Assembly (NCBI GenBank): GCA_029259415.1
Contig: JAPDIW010000044.1
Location: forward strand, 1-64,000
Origin: Archaeoglobi archaeon
GTDB lineage: Archaea > Halobacteriota > Archaeoglobi > Archaeoglobales > Archaeoglobaceae
Direction of reading: 5' to 3'
DNA: 64,000 bases
Shown: positions 25,353-33,384 of the stretch, piece after piece
Numbering within the stretch: position 1 is the first letter of the stretch
How the letters are laid out: every line of letters begins with the position of its first letter
Notes under the pieces: model-generated
Databases searched by the model: none
Told to the model about the DNA's origin: nothing
Seen by the model: only the letters and a program-made list of their open reading frames with translations
Position numbers and translations under genes: made by a program

Positions 25353-26863
25353 TTTTCAAAGCTGTAAGGGTTCCGTTCAAATCCGGGAGGTTTGCGGTGA
25401 TTCTAAATGAAGAGGATGCAAGCGAGCTGGGAGTCAGGGAAGGAGACAGGGTGAGGGTAAGGTTTGGCAGGACAGGAGTTGTTGCGACCGTCCAGATAAC
25501 GAGAGAAATCGTTGAGAGAGGGTTTGTTGGATTAACCGACCTCGCTTCGAGAGAACTCGGAATATCAGATGGTGTTGAGGTTGACGTTTATCCATCGCCA
25601 AAACCGAAAAGCGTTGAACTGATCAAGAAAAAGACGCGCGGTGAAAAGCTTAATCAGGACGAAATAAGGAGAATTGTTGAGGATATCACCAACAACGCCC
25701 TGAGTGAGGTTGAGCTGACAGCATTCGTCATTTCTTCGATGCTTCGCGGAATGGACTTTGACGAAATAGAGTGGTTGACAAGGGCTATGATTGAAACGGG
25801 TGAGAGGATAGAGTTTGACAGAGGGACAGTTGTGGACAAGCACAGCATTGGAGGTGTGCCGGGCAACAAGATATCCCTGCTCATCGTTCCTACAGTTGCA
25901 GCAGCAGGGCTTTTGATTCCCAAAACAGCAAGCAGAGCAATAACCTCGGCCAGCGGTACTGCAGACACGATGGAAGTTCTGGCGAACGTAAACCTCAGCG
26001 TTGATGAGATAAAGGAGATTACCGAGAGAGTTGGAGGGGTTATAGCATGGGGCGGGGCAACGAACATCGCTCCAGCGGATGACAAGATAATCAGGGTCGA
26101 GCATCCACTTTCCATCGACCCCCGACCTCAGCTTCTTGCCAGCGTTATGGCCAAAAAAGGCTCGGTGGGAGCGAAGCATGTTGTCATAGACATTCCTGTT
26201 GGGGAAGGGGCGAAAATAGAGAAAATGGAGGTGGGCAGGGCTCTTGCAAACGACTTCATTGAGTTGGGCAGGAGGCTCGGTCTGAATGTTATGACAGCCA
26301 TTACCTACGGAGGTCAGCCGGTCGGAAGGGCGATAGGGCCCGCACTAGAGGCCAAGGAAGCCCTTAAAACAATGGAGGACAGACATGGCCCCTCAAGCTT
26401 GGTTGAAAAGTCCCTCGGCATAGCGGGAATCCTCTTCGAGATGACCGGAATTGCTGCCAACGGTTATCAGCACGCGAGAAAGATATTCGAGAGTGGGAAG
26501 ACTCTTGAGAAGTTCAGAGAGATTGTTGCCGCTCAGGGGGGAGATGAAAACGTTAAGGCTGATGACATCGCTGTTGGAGACAAAAACTATACTCTCACGT
26601 CCTCTGTAGAGGGTGCGGTGGTTTCGGTAAACAATAAAAGCATAGTGAAAATAGCAAGAGCAGCAGGCGCTCCCAAGGACAAGGGAGCGGGAGTTTATGT
26701 GCACAAGAAGAGAGGAGAGGTTGTTAAAGCTGGTGACCCCCTTCTCACCGTATATGCTGAGAAGGAGTGGAAGCTTGACAATGCAATTGAGGTTGCAAAC
26801 ACCGAGAGGCCAGTTGTGGTTTCGGGAATGGTGCTGGAAGTTCACGGAAAAAGGGGTGTGTGA
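25349..26863 (+). CDS. deoA: AMP phosphorylase
   Basis: 504 aa from the ATG at 25349, overlapping the previous gene by ATGA. This copy keeps the complete phosphate-binding loop TVVDKHSIGGVPGNKIS with Lys164, and TASRAITSASGTADTMEVLA. It is the likely functional archaeal AMP phosphorylase in nucleotide salvage via ribose 1,5-bisphosphate. It is a tandem paralog of 23835-25352; long stretches in the C-terminal quarter are identical at the DNA level. N-terminal domain, helical domain and alpha/beta domain are all present. The stop is next to the citrate synthase start. Confidence 0.92.
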   Translation: MIFKAVRVPFKSGRFAVILNEEDASELGVREGDRVRVRFGRTGVVATVQITREIVERGFVGLTDLASRELGISDGVEVDVYPSPKPKSVELIKKKTRGEKLNQDEIRRIVEDITNNALSEVELTAFVISSMLRGMDFDEIEWLTRAMIETGERIEFDRGTVVDKHSIGGVPGNKISLLIVPTVAAAGLLIPKTASRAITSASGTADTMEVLANVNLSVDEIKEITERVGGVIAWGGATNIAPADDKIIRVEHPLSIDPRPQLLASVMAKKGSVGAKHVVIDIPVGEGAKIEKMEVGRALANDFIELGRRLGLNVMTAITYGGQPVGRAIGPALEAKEALKTMEDRHGPSSLVEKSLGIAGILFEMTGIAANGYQHARKIFESGKTLEKFREIVAAQGGDENVKADDIAVGDKNYTLTSSVEGAVVSVNNKSIVKIARAAGAPKDKGAGVYVHKKRGEVVKAGDPLLTVYAEKEWKLDNAIEVANTERPVVVSGMVLEVHGKRGV

Positions 26864-26865
26864 AA

Positions 26866-27984
26866 ATGAAGGAAGGATTGGAAGATGTGGTTGCATGTCA
26901 AACCACAATTTCGAGGATTGCCCTTGAGAACGGCAAGGCAATTCTTGAGTACAGAGGTTACGATATCCGCGACCTTGCGAGAAAGGCGTGCTTTGAGGAG
27001 GTGGTTTACCTTCTACTCTACGGAGAACTGCCAAAAAAATACGAGCTTCAGGACTTCAAGATTGAGCTGGCTGAAAGAAGAGAGCTGCCTCCGCAGATAA
27101 TTGGGCTGCTTACACATCTACCCCCTTACACCCATCCAATGGTTGTGCTGAGAACAGCAACGAGCTATCTCGGCAGCCTTGACAAGAAAATAAATGTAAA
27201 AACAAGAGAGGAAACTTTCAACAAGGCAAAAGATTTGATAGCCAAATTTCCGACAATTGTGGCTTACTACCACAGAATCAGGACGGGGAGAAATGTTATC
27301 CCACCAGCCCTCGAATTCAGCCATGCTGCAAACTTCCTGTACATGCTTCACGGAGAAGAGCCATCTAAAACCGCTGAAAGGGCTCTAGACATGGACTTGA
27401 TCCTCCATGCCGAGCATGAGCTAAACGCATCAACCTTTGCAGCAAGAATTGCCGCCTCAACTCTTGCCGACATCTACGCATGCGTTGTTGCCGCGACGGG
27501 AACATTAATGGGTCCACTGCACGGTGGAGCGGCGCAGGAAGTCATGAAAATGCTCAGAGAGATTGCATCTCCAAGAAGGGCTGATGAGTACGTGAGAAGG
27601 AAAATAGAAGCTGGAGAAAGGATAATGGGCTTTGGACACAGAGTTTACAGAGGTGTGATTGACCCAAGGGCCGAGTTGCTGAGATATCTTGCCAGAAGGC
27701 TGGCTGCAGAGGGTTCTACGAAGTGGTTCGAGATCAGCGAAGCCATTGCGAAGGCTGCTTACAAGTACAAGAAGCTTCTACCGAACGTTGACTTCTACTC
27801 AGCAAGCGTTTACGCCAATCTCGGCATCCCGGACGACCTCTTTGTCAACATCTTTGCGATGGGCAGAATTTCCGGGTGGACGGCGCATATCATAGAGCAG
27901 TACGAGAACAACAGGCTCATAAGACCCAGAGCGGAGTATGTTGGGGAGAAGGGGAAGAAATTTGTCCCCATTTCCAAGAGGTGA
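26866..27984 (+). CDS. gltA: Citrate synthase
   Basis: 372 aa from the ATG at 26866 (MKEGLEDVVACQTTISRI); a GTG at 26860 would overlap the previous stop. The catalytic residues are visible: His in GPLHGGAAQEVMKML, His in MGFGHRVYRGVIDPRAE and Asp in NVDFYSASVYANLGIP. The opening YRGYDIRDLA and the C-terminal GRISGWTAHIIEQYENNR complete the small archaeal-type dimeric enzyme. It condenses oxaloacetate and acetyl-CoA at the entry of the oxidative TCA branch. It is probably co-transcribed with the AMP phosphorylases, which share no obvious pathway with it. Confidence 0.95.
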   Translation: MKEGLEDVVACQTTISRIALENGKAILEYRGYDIRDLARKACFEEVVYLLLYGELPKKYELQDFKIELAERRELPPQIIGLLTHLPPYTHPMVVLRTATSYLGSLDKKINVKTREETFNKAKDLIAKFPTIVAYYHRIRTGRNVIPPALEFSHAANFLYMLHGEEPSKTAERALDMDLILHAEHELNASTFAARIAASTLADIYACVVAATGTLMGPLHGGAAQEVMKMLREIASPRRADEYVRRKIEAGERIMGFGHRVYRGVIDPRAELLRYLARRLAAEGSTKWFEISEAIAKAAYKYKKLLPNVDFYSASVYANLGIPDDLFVNIFAMGRISGWTAHIIEQYENNRLIRPRAEYVGEKGKKFVPISKR

Positions 27985-28020
27985 CGAAACCTTTATTTGA
28001 CATGCTGAGGTGGAGGGAGC

Positions 28021-28545
28021 ATGGCAAGAAAACCAGCGAGAATGTGGAGAAGACTTGAAAGACCTTACACAAGAACCGAGTATATTGATGGTGCTCCAGG
28101 AACGAGGGTCAGGATGTTCGACATGGGTAACAAGAGTGCTGACTTCCCCGTCATGGTCACACTCGTCGCAAAGGAGGCTGTGCAGATCAGGGAAAATGCT
28201 CTGGAGGCGGCGAGAGTTGTGGCGAACAAGTACGTATCAAGGAGGGCCGGAGCGAGCAACTACAAGCTGAAACTCCGCATCTTCCCGCACCACATTCTGA
28301 GAGAGCACAAGATGGCTGTTGGTGCTGGAGCTGACAGAATTTCTCAGGGTATGAGGGCAGCATTCGGCAAGCCTGTTGGCAGAGCAGCAAGAGTCAAGCC
28401 AGGAACAAAGATAATGTCAGTCTGGGTTAAGCCAGAGCACTTTGAAATTGCCAAGGAAGCCCTGAGAAGGGCTGCAATGAAAATGCCTACTCCTACAAAA
28501 ATTGTTGTTGAAAAGGGACACGAGCTGCTTAAGGGCAAGATCTAG
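28021..28545 (+). CDS. rpl10e: 50S ribosomal protein L10e (uL16 family)
   Basis: 174 aa. The N-terminus MARKPARMWRRLERPYTRTE and the block LKLRIFPHHILREHKM, then GADRISQGMRAAFGKPVGRA, are diagnostic of archaeal L10e, the counterpart of bacterial L16. It sits near the peptidyl-transferase centre of the large subunit. A strong GAGGTGGAGGG site precedes the ATG, and CCTTTATTTGAC at about 27989-28000 could be an independent TATA box. Length is normal. Confidence 0.96.
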   Translation: MARKPARMWRRLERPYTRTEYIDGAPGTRVRMFDMGNKSADFPVMVTLVAKEAVQIRENALEAARVVANKYVSRRAGASNYKLKLRIFPHHILREHKMAVGAGADRISQGMRAAFGKPVGRAARVKPGTKIMSVWVKPEHFEIAKEALRRAAMKMPTPTKIVVEKGHELLKGKI

Positions 28546-28860
28546 TATTTTTACTTTATTTCCTCCGAAGACTTTTGTACCTTAACTTTGTACCTTTAAC
28601 GTAGCTATCAATTCTTTAGCAATCTTTTTTGCTAAGTTTAAATAAGTAGATTGTCAGTTCAGTTTTATATTTCCGATTTTAAATTTTTCTTAAAAGCATA
28701 TATGTTAGCACAATTCTAACAACACCACTCATCAGTGGATAAACGCAGTTAGTAAAGACCTGTGCATCTGTATGGACAAACAATAGGACTCAATTACCTT
28801 CTTCATGCTGAGCACCCAATCAAAACCCAAATTTATATAATTCAGCAATCATGACGTATT
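28546..28860. other. Non-coding gap after rpl10e
   Basis: No convincing gene. A perfect 7-bp inverted repeat TTAGCAA/TTGCTAA with a 6-base T-rich loop lies at 28616-28635 and could end the rpl10e transcript. Just upstream, TTTGTACCTT is repeated directly 17 bases apart at about 28574-28600. The rest is AT-rich with no tRNA or CRISPR features. Confidence 0.4.
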
Positions 28861-29385
28861 CTAACTTAACCTTCTTATTAAGCCAATTCCAAGCAGGAAT
28901 CTTGGCAATTCAAGGATTGAAGCGATGATTACGACAGAAATTGGCAGTGCAGCCATACTAACTTGAATGCTCAGCCAGTTTATAGCAGTAATTACAACTC
29001 GGTTTAGCAGAGTGCATTGTAAAAATTCAGGATTGAGGCCTGTGAAATCGTAATATCCGGCTCCATCTGCCAAGTATATTAAGAGTCCTTCCGTAAATTG
29101 AAGAGGAATTCCATTTAAAGTTAAAGATACAAAGACCGTCGTTCTCGACACAACACCGGTAATCACGCGGTATAACAAGGTGGATAACGTTGTCCTCCAG
29201 AACACTGCGAGTACAAACGTAACCAATAGATAGCTTGTTTTATCTCCTGCTGGTGAATAGAACGCCATTGGAAATAGGGACAAATCGAGAAAAAAGTACA
29301 AGATTGTGCAAAAAATGAGTACAATTAAATATATAGTTATTTTATTTCCTCTTAAGAAATTAAAAAATTGTTGATGCTCTTGCAT
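28861..29385 (-). CDS. Multi-span membrane protein, unknown
   Basis: 174 aa with four to five hydrophobic stretches (TIYLIVLIFCTILYFFLDLS near the start, SYLLVTFVLAVFW, and MAALPISVVIIASILELP near the end). An extracytoplasmic loop of moderate polarity (LADGAGYYDFTGLNPEFL) lies between the middle helices. No family recognised. Its start overlaps the stop of the preceding secreted-protein frame by one base, so it is translated from the same transcript. A second locus at 30994-31821 also has a membrane protein after a secreted-protein gene, which suggests a functional pair. Confidence 0.65.
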   Translation of the reverse strand: MQEHQQFFNFLRGNKITIYLIVLIFCTILYFFLDLSLFPMAFYSPAGDKTSYLLVTFVLAVFWRTTLSTLLYRVITGVVSRTTVFVSLTLNGIPLQFTEGLLIYLADGAGYYDFTGLNPEFLQCTLLNRVVITAINWLSIQVSMAALPISVVIIASILELPRFLLGIGLIRRLS

Positions 29386-29903
29386 TACGGACTCTCCCCT
29401 ATCGTCTCATCTGTATATACACAGGTGCTGTAGTCATTCTCTGCATCCATTCTGCTTCCCTCAACTGGATTTAGCCAAGTACTGAATGCTGTATCGGCCA
29501 TAGATGGGTTGTTATCGTTTTCGCCCATCGCATGGTTCCACGTGTTAGCGTATATTATTGGGTGTGTTCCTGTTGTGCTGAACGAATATACCTTCGCTCT
29601 TTCGTGTGCTGCAGTATCCCATGTAGCTGATCCGCTGTAGATTGGGCTGATACTCCTCCACTCTCCGTAGAATGGGCTCCACCAGTAGATTTGAAGACCT
29701 ATAAACGATAATCTACTCACGCTTCCAGTACTTTTGTCAACAACTAGGAAGAATGTCTCTATATCTTCGAATCTCCCCCACGCTATGTAACGATACCAGT
29801 CGTATGCACCATCTAAGGTTGGATGGTCTTCATCATTGAAAACGTACGTAACCTCTATTATGTACTTTCCTGGAAGGTAAGTAGCCGTAAACATTTTCAT
29901 CAA
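29385..29903 (-). CDS. Secreted protein, C-terminal part split by a frameshift
   Basis: 172 codons from a TTG. No signal peptide at its own start. The protein is rich in Trp, Tyr and Thr and looks like an extracellular beta-rich domain (YRYIAWGRFEDIETFFLVVD, then STWLNPVEGSRMDAE). It overlaps the preceding frame (29833-30369) by 71 bases in a different phase and has no ribosome binding site of its own. The two most likely made one protein of about 320 residues with an N-terminal signal peptide that is now broken by a one- or two-base indel. A programmed shift or sequencing error is possible. No family recognised. Confidence 0.55.
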   Translation of the reverse strand: MMKMFTATYLPGKYIIEVTYVFNDEDHPTLDGAYDWYRYIAWGRFEDIETFFLVVDKSTGSVSRLSFIGLQIYWWSPFYGEWRSISPIYSGSATWDTAAHERAKVYSFSTTGTHPIIYANTWNHAMGENDNNPSMADTAFSTWLNPVEGSRMDAENDYSTCVYTDETIGESP

Positions 29904-30369
29904 AAACCTTTGCGTACGTTTTTATCAACCCGTTACCGTTGTTTATGTCAGAAGTCGGCTGATACAACTTTGGAAGGTAGTCGTATGCGACTGTAATGCT
30001 TGTCGCAGTAGACAAAACCTCTGCCTGCGCGTAGTATTCATAAGCTTTTAATTTCAGTCTTTCCTTTTCGATCGTCTTCTTCAGGACTTTAAATTCTTCA
30101 TCGCTCAGTTCGATACAATCAAGCTTCTTTAAAACAGCGTTAAACAGCCTCTCGAACTCTTTCCAATCTTCATCACTTAACTTATCTTTCGTCAGAATTT
30201 TTCTGATCTGATCTACGCTCTTTTTGAACTCCTTATCACCCTTGTAGAGTTGCCTAAACTTCACTTCTTTTAGCTTTGTATCGCTGATACTTGTTGCAGT
30301 CACCGGGCACGCTACACTTACCACCATTACCAAAACCAGCAATATTGCCAGCACTGCTCCCATTCTCAA
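29833..30369 (-). CDS. Secreted protein, signal peptide and N-terminal part (frameshifted)
   Basis: 178 codons. A clear signal peptide is at the start (VLAILLVLVMVVSVACPVTA); the start is a TTG or the ATG two codons on, behind GGAGGAGGTG. The mature part begins with a charged helical region (KGDKEFKKSVDQIRKILTKD to EKERLKLKAYEYYAQAEV). Beyond YAKVFDENVYGYLP the frame drifts into a short unlikely tail and stops at 29833, while the overlapping frame continues sensibly. So this is probably the front half of a broken exported protein. Its promoter faces the 30-bp palindrome at 30433-30462, divergent from the winged-helix regulator gene. Confidence 0.6.
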   Translation of the reverse strand: MRMGAVLAILLVLVMVVSVACPVTATSISDTKLKEVKFRQLYKGDKEFKKSVDQIRKILTKDKLSDEDWKEFERLFNAVLKKLDCIELSDEEFKVLKKTIEKERLKLKAYEYYAQAEVLSTATSITVAYDYLPKLYQPTSDINNGNGLIKTYAKVFDENVYGYLPSRKVHNRGYVRFQ

Positions 30370-30432
30370 CCACTTTCACCTCCTCCCCACCGTTCTCGCT
30401 TGATTGTCTTTACAACCATAAATAAAACCAGC

Positions 30433-30462
30433 GAAAACGTTAGATAACCATCTAACATTTTC
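30433..30462. promoter_or_regulatory. 30-bp palindromic operator, site 1
   Basis: GAAAACGTTAGAT, a 4-base centre AACC, then ATCTAACATTTTC: a two-arm palindrome of 13 bases per arm with one mismatch. It lies between the start of the secreted-protein gene on the minus strand and the winged-helix regulator on the plus strand. TTTAAAAAG at 30469-30477 is the plus TATA box, and TTTTATTTATG on the minus strand faces the other way. The TATA-to-start spacing suggests that the regulator transcript is leaderless, perhaps from the GTG at 30500. An identical 30-mer occurs at 31877-31906. Confidence 0.8.
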
Positions 30463-30490
30463 ATAAGGTTTAAAAAGAGAAGAATTTGAA

Positions 30491-31018
30491 ATGCTCTATG
30501 TGGGGTTAAACTCGGAATCAGAAGTTGAGAAAAAAGAAATAGAAGAGCCTATAGAAAATATAAAGGTACTAACAGACAAAACGAGAATCTCTATTTTAAA
30601 AAACCTTACTAAGAGGAACTATACTATCTCAGAACTTTCAAAGCTACTGAACTTGACTAAGCCAACTGTCCTGTATCACATGAAAATTCTTGAAGGTGCA
30701 GGATATGTGAGAAGAATTGAGAGCAATAGAAAGTGGGTTTATTATGAGATAACCAGTTCTGGCAAATCTGTTTTGAGGAGGAGGGAACTAAAAATTATTT
30801 TGCCTCTACTAAGTGCTGTTGCTTCAACAATCATATCATTTACAATCCTTCTATTAAAATCGATGAAGAGGAAGGGGGTTTCAGAAAGTCCAGTTTTGGG
30901 TATAGAGTATGATTTGTTACTTTTAATTTCTATCGCAATACTTATTATCTCTCTGTATGCTGCTTGTATTGCTATGAAGAAGGAAACGAGTTGTCAACCA
31001 CACTTCCAAGGAGAATAA
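30491..31018 (+). CDS. Membrane-anchored winged-helix regulator
   Basis: 175 aa from the ATG at 30491 (a GTG at 30500 is an alternative). Residues about 25-88 form a winged helix: LTDKTRISILKNLTKRNYTI, recognition helix LLNLTKPTVLYHMKILEGAG and wing ESNRKWVYYEITSSGKSVL. Two hydrophobic helices follow (about 100-120 and 137-160), so it is tethered to the membrane. The palindrome just upstream is probably its own operator, giving autoregulation. The overall design is that of the regulator at 17539-18006. It converges on the next membrane-protein gene with a 25-base overlap. Confidence 0.82.
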   Translation: MLYVGLNSESEVEKKEIEEPIENIKVLTDKTRISILKNLTKRNYTISELSKLLNLTKPTVLYHMKILEGAGYVRRIESNRKWVYYEITSSGKSVLRRRELKIILPLLSAVASTIISFTILLLKSMKRKGVSESPVLGIEYDLLLLISIAILIISLYAACIAMKKETSCQPHFQGE

Positions 31019-31482
31019 CCACAGAAACCTCTACTAATAACGATAAATGTTACTGCGAAATTTATCAGAATCCAGTAAATAATTACCTTCTTTCTATTAG
31101 GTTGTTGGTATGCATAACAAGACACATAACTCATCAAAATACTCCCTGGAATGCTTGCAGCTGAAAATAGAATATTATTAAGAACTTTACCTGAAATGCC
31201 CCAGAAAGCAATTTTATTTATATCACCTATCACTCCGTAATTTCCTGTAAACTTATACAAAAGTAGAATTTCAGCTCTAAACATAATAATTGCTAATTCG
31301 AACCCTACTAAATTTAAAAACCATATAGCAAGAATAACTAACAGTACCCTATCCTTACTAGCTAATTTTGTGTTGCTAAACAGTGAAAAAGCGATTAGTG
31401 CAAGTGCACTCGATATCAAAGAATAAAAAAGGGACGAAAAAGGAAGCCCAAGAATCCAAGGAAGAAGAAAGTCTGCAAGCAT
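30994..31482 (-). CDS. Multi-span membrane protein, unknown
   Basis: 162 aa from the ATG at 31482 (MLADFLLPWILGLPFSSLFY). A TTG start at 31533 would add 17 residues that overlap the peptidase-like remnant. Four or five hydrophobic helices are separated by short loops (VLLVILAIWFLNLVGFELAI, then IAFWGISGKVLNNILFSAAS). I recognise no family. It lies immediately downstream of the broken secreted gene, in the same relative place as the membrane protein at 28861-29385. The two membrane proteins are not obviously similar in sequence. Confidence 0.6.
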   Translation of the reverse strand: MLADFLLPWILGLPFSSLFYSLISSALALIAFSLFSNTKLASKDRVLLVILAIWFLNLVGFELAIIMFRAEILLLYKFTGNYGVIGDINKIAFWGISGKVLNNILFSAASIPGSILMSYVSCYAYQQPNRKKVIIYWILINFAVTFIVISRGFCGYSPWKCG

Positions 31483-31495
31483 AATAAATAAAAAT

Positions 31496-31821
31496 TTAGA
31501 TGTACGTGTTACAAGACCCTCTTTCCGTATCAAGATCGCACCAGTTAAGCCAAGTGTCAGCGTTAGTTTCTACTCTAGCAGTGTGTGCACTTCGTTGATA
31601 ACCAGCATCGATGTTTCCTGTGGCCTTATCCCAAAAGATGTCAGCCAATTTGCACACTCCGACCACCATATTCCCCCATCATAAATTTCACCAGAAGCTC
31701 CAATGACACACTGAACTCCCTTATTGTTCAGGTAAGTAGCAAAATTATTTCCTGCCTCGCATGCAGCTACCACAAACACTCTGGTTAACACAAGCATAAA
31801 CTCAATCCATGCCTTTTTCAT
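31496..31821 (-). pseudogene. Remnant of a secreted cysteine-peptidase-like (clan CD) protein
   Basis: From the ATG at 31821 (good GGAGGTG site) comes a short signal-like start MKKAWIEFMLVL joined directly to TRVFVVAACEAGNN. The second part looks like the strand and catalytic-Cys segment of caspase/CHAT-type peptidases, then NNKGVQCVIGASGEIYDGG and SECANWLTSF. The frame stops at 31570. A missing T in the run at TCTTTTGGG explains this: reading one base on restores WDKATGNIDAGYQRSAHTAR and continues to a stop at 31496. The catalytic His region is absent. So the gene has an internal deletion and a frameshift. The family call is from pattern only. Confidence 0.5.
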
Positions 31822-31876
31822 CCTTCACCTCCCCGCCATTTTTTGTTGTTATTTGTTTTAAGCATATAAAACCACT

Positions 31877-31906
31877 GAAAACGTTAGATAACCATCTAAC
31901 ATTTTC
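31877..31906. promoter_or_regulatory. 30-bp palindromic operator, site 2
   Basis: The 30 bases are identical to site 1 at 30433-30462, and about 15 bases on each side are also largely conserved, including the TTTAAAAAG TATA box on the right (31913-31921) and TTTTATATGC on the minus strand to the left. It separates the peptidase-like remnant from cbiP, whose start is 84 bases on. The regulator at 30491 is the obvious candidate to bind both sites. If the right-hand promoter is still used, cbiP could be under the same control. Confidence 0.8.
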
Positions 31907-31989
31907 GTAAACTTTAAAAAGATCGTTAACCTTAGTTCATTCACTTGATCATATCAGAAAGTTTTTGATTTTTGAACCAACTTTTATTG

Positions 31990-33384
31990 ATGCCCTCTTT
32001 AATGGTAGGTGGTACTACAAGCAGTGCCGGGAAGAGTCTGATCGTTGCCGCCCTCTGCCGAATTTTGGCAAGAAGGGGCTATGATGTTGCTCCTTTTAAG
32101 GCTCAGAACATGAGTCTCAACTCCTATGTAACTAAAAACGGTAAAGAGATTGCGATAGCACAGGCCTATCAGGCTTTTGCTGCCGGGATAGAGCCGGATG
32201 AAAGGATGAATCCGATACTGCTGAAGCCGAAGGGGGATTTCACTTCTCAGCTTGTTGTGATGGGTGAGGCTGCTGGAGATGTGGATTCAAGGAATTATTA
32301 CGAAGAAGTTGAACGGCTGAAGAAGGTTGTTGAGGAAGCATATACGAGCCTCGCTGAGGAGTATGATGTTGTGGTTATTGAGGGTGCGGGTGGAATGGCC
32401 GAGATAAACCTCTATGAGAGAGACCTCGCGAACATACACATTGCGAGGTTTGCCAGGCCCGACATAATCATAGTGGGAGATATAGACAGAGGGGGCGTGT
32501 TTGCATCCCTTTTCGGCACATACTCTCTTTTGCCCGAAGATATCAGAAGAATGGTGAAGGGGTTTGTTATAAACAGGCTGAGGGGTAGGGAGGATATTCT
32601 GCAGAGTGGGATAACGCAGCTTGAGAGGCTGACCGGCATTCCCGTTCTTGGAGTGCTTCCCTTTCTTGACTACAACTTCCCCTCGGAAGACTCTTTGAAC
32701 ATTGATGAGTGGGGCAAAGAGGGTCCAGTGGGGATAGTAAGGCTGCCCAGAGTGTCGAACTTCACGGATTTTGAGTTCATAAGGGGTTATACGCGCTTTC
32801 TCGATCTGAACTCAGGGCTGGATAGATGTGAGGTGGTGATAATTCCGGGAACGAAGGACACCATTGCAGATCTGATGGAGTTGAAGAGGTCGAGGCTCGG
32901 TAAGGAAATTGTCAGAAAGGCGGGTGAAATTCCTGTTATAGGGATATGTGGTGGCTACCAGATCATGGGGAAAGAGCTGATTGATTACGGGGTGGAGCAT
33001 GGGAAAGTCAGGGTGAAGGGGTTGGGACTACTTGACGCTGTAACGAGATTTGAGAACTACAGAAAGAGGACGGTTCAGGTGGTGAAAAGAGTTAGGGGAA
33101 ATGCCGTGATTCTGGACAAGATTGCCGGGCAGGAAGTCTGGGGTTACGAGATACACAAGGGCGTTACGGAGGCATCAAGGCCTTTGTTTGAAGATGAAGG
33201 GTGTGTTAGCGAAGATGGGATGTGCTGGGGCACTTATCTGCACGGTTTGTTCTGGAATGCAAATGTTGTTGATGCCTTGGGGAAGTTTCTCGGTGTGAAA
33301 ATTAAAAGGGAGGGTGACTGGGCAGAGGTTATTGCTGGGGAAGTGGATAGGAGGTTGAAGCTCGAAGCAGTTCTTGGCTTTTGA
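31990..33384 (+). CDS. cbiP: Cobyric acid synthase (glutamine-hydrolysing)
   Basis: 464 aa from the ATG at 31990 (MPSLMVGGTTSSAGKSLIVA). Six extra codons to a TTG at 31972 are less likely. The dethiobiotin-synthase-like N-domain has the P-loop GTTSSAGKS and VVIEGAGGMAEINL; the C-terminal type 1 amidotransferase domain has the nucleophile in GICGGYQIMGKEL and the catalytic His in GTYLHGLFWN. It amidates four carboxylates of adenosylcobyrinic acid diamide in B12 synthesis. It stands alone, downstream of the palindromic site. Confidence 0.95.
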   Translation: MPSLMVGGTTSSAGKSLIVAALCRILARRGYDVAPFKAQNMSLNSYVTKNGKEIAIAQAYQAFAAGIEPDERMNPILLKPKGDFTSQLVVMGEAAGDVDSRNYYEEVERLKKVVEEAYTSLAEEYDVVVIEGAGGMAEINLYERDLANIHIARFARPDIIIVGDIDRGGVFASLFGTYSLLPEDIRRMVKGFVINRLRGREDILQSGITQLERLTGIPVLGVLPFLDYNFPSEDSLNIDEWGKEGPVGIVRLPRVSNFTDFEFIRGYTRFLDLNSGLDRCEVVIIPGTKDTIADLMELKRSRLGKEIVRKAGEIPVIGICGGYQIMGKELIDYGVEHGKVRVKGLGLLDAVTRFENYRKRTVQVVKRVRGNAVILDKIAGQEVWGYEIHKGVTEASRPLFEDEGCVSEDGMCWGTYLHGLFWNANVVDALGKFLGVKIKREGDWAEVIAGEVDRRLKLEAVLGF

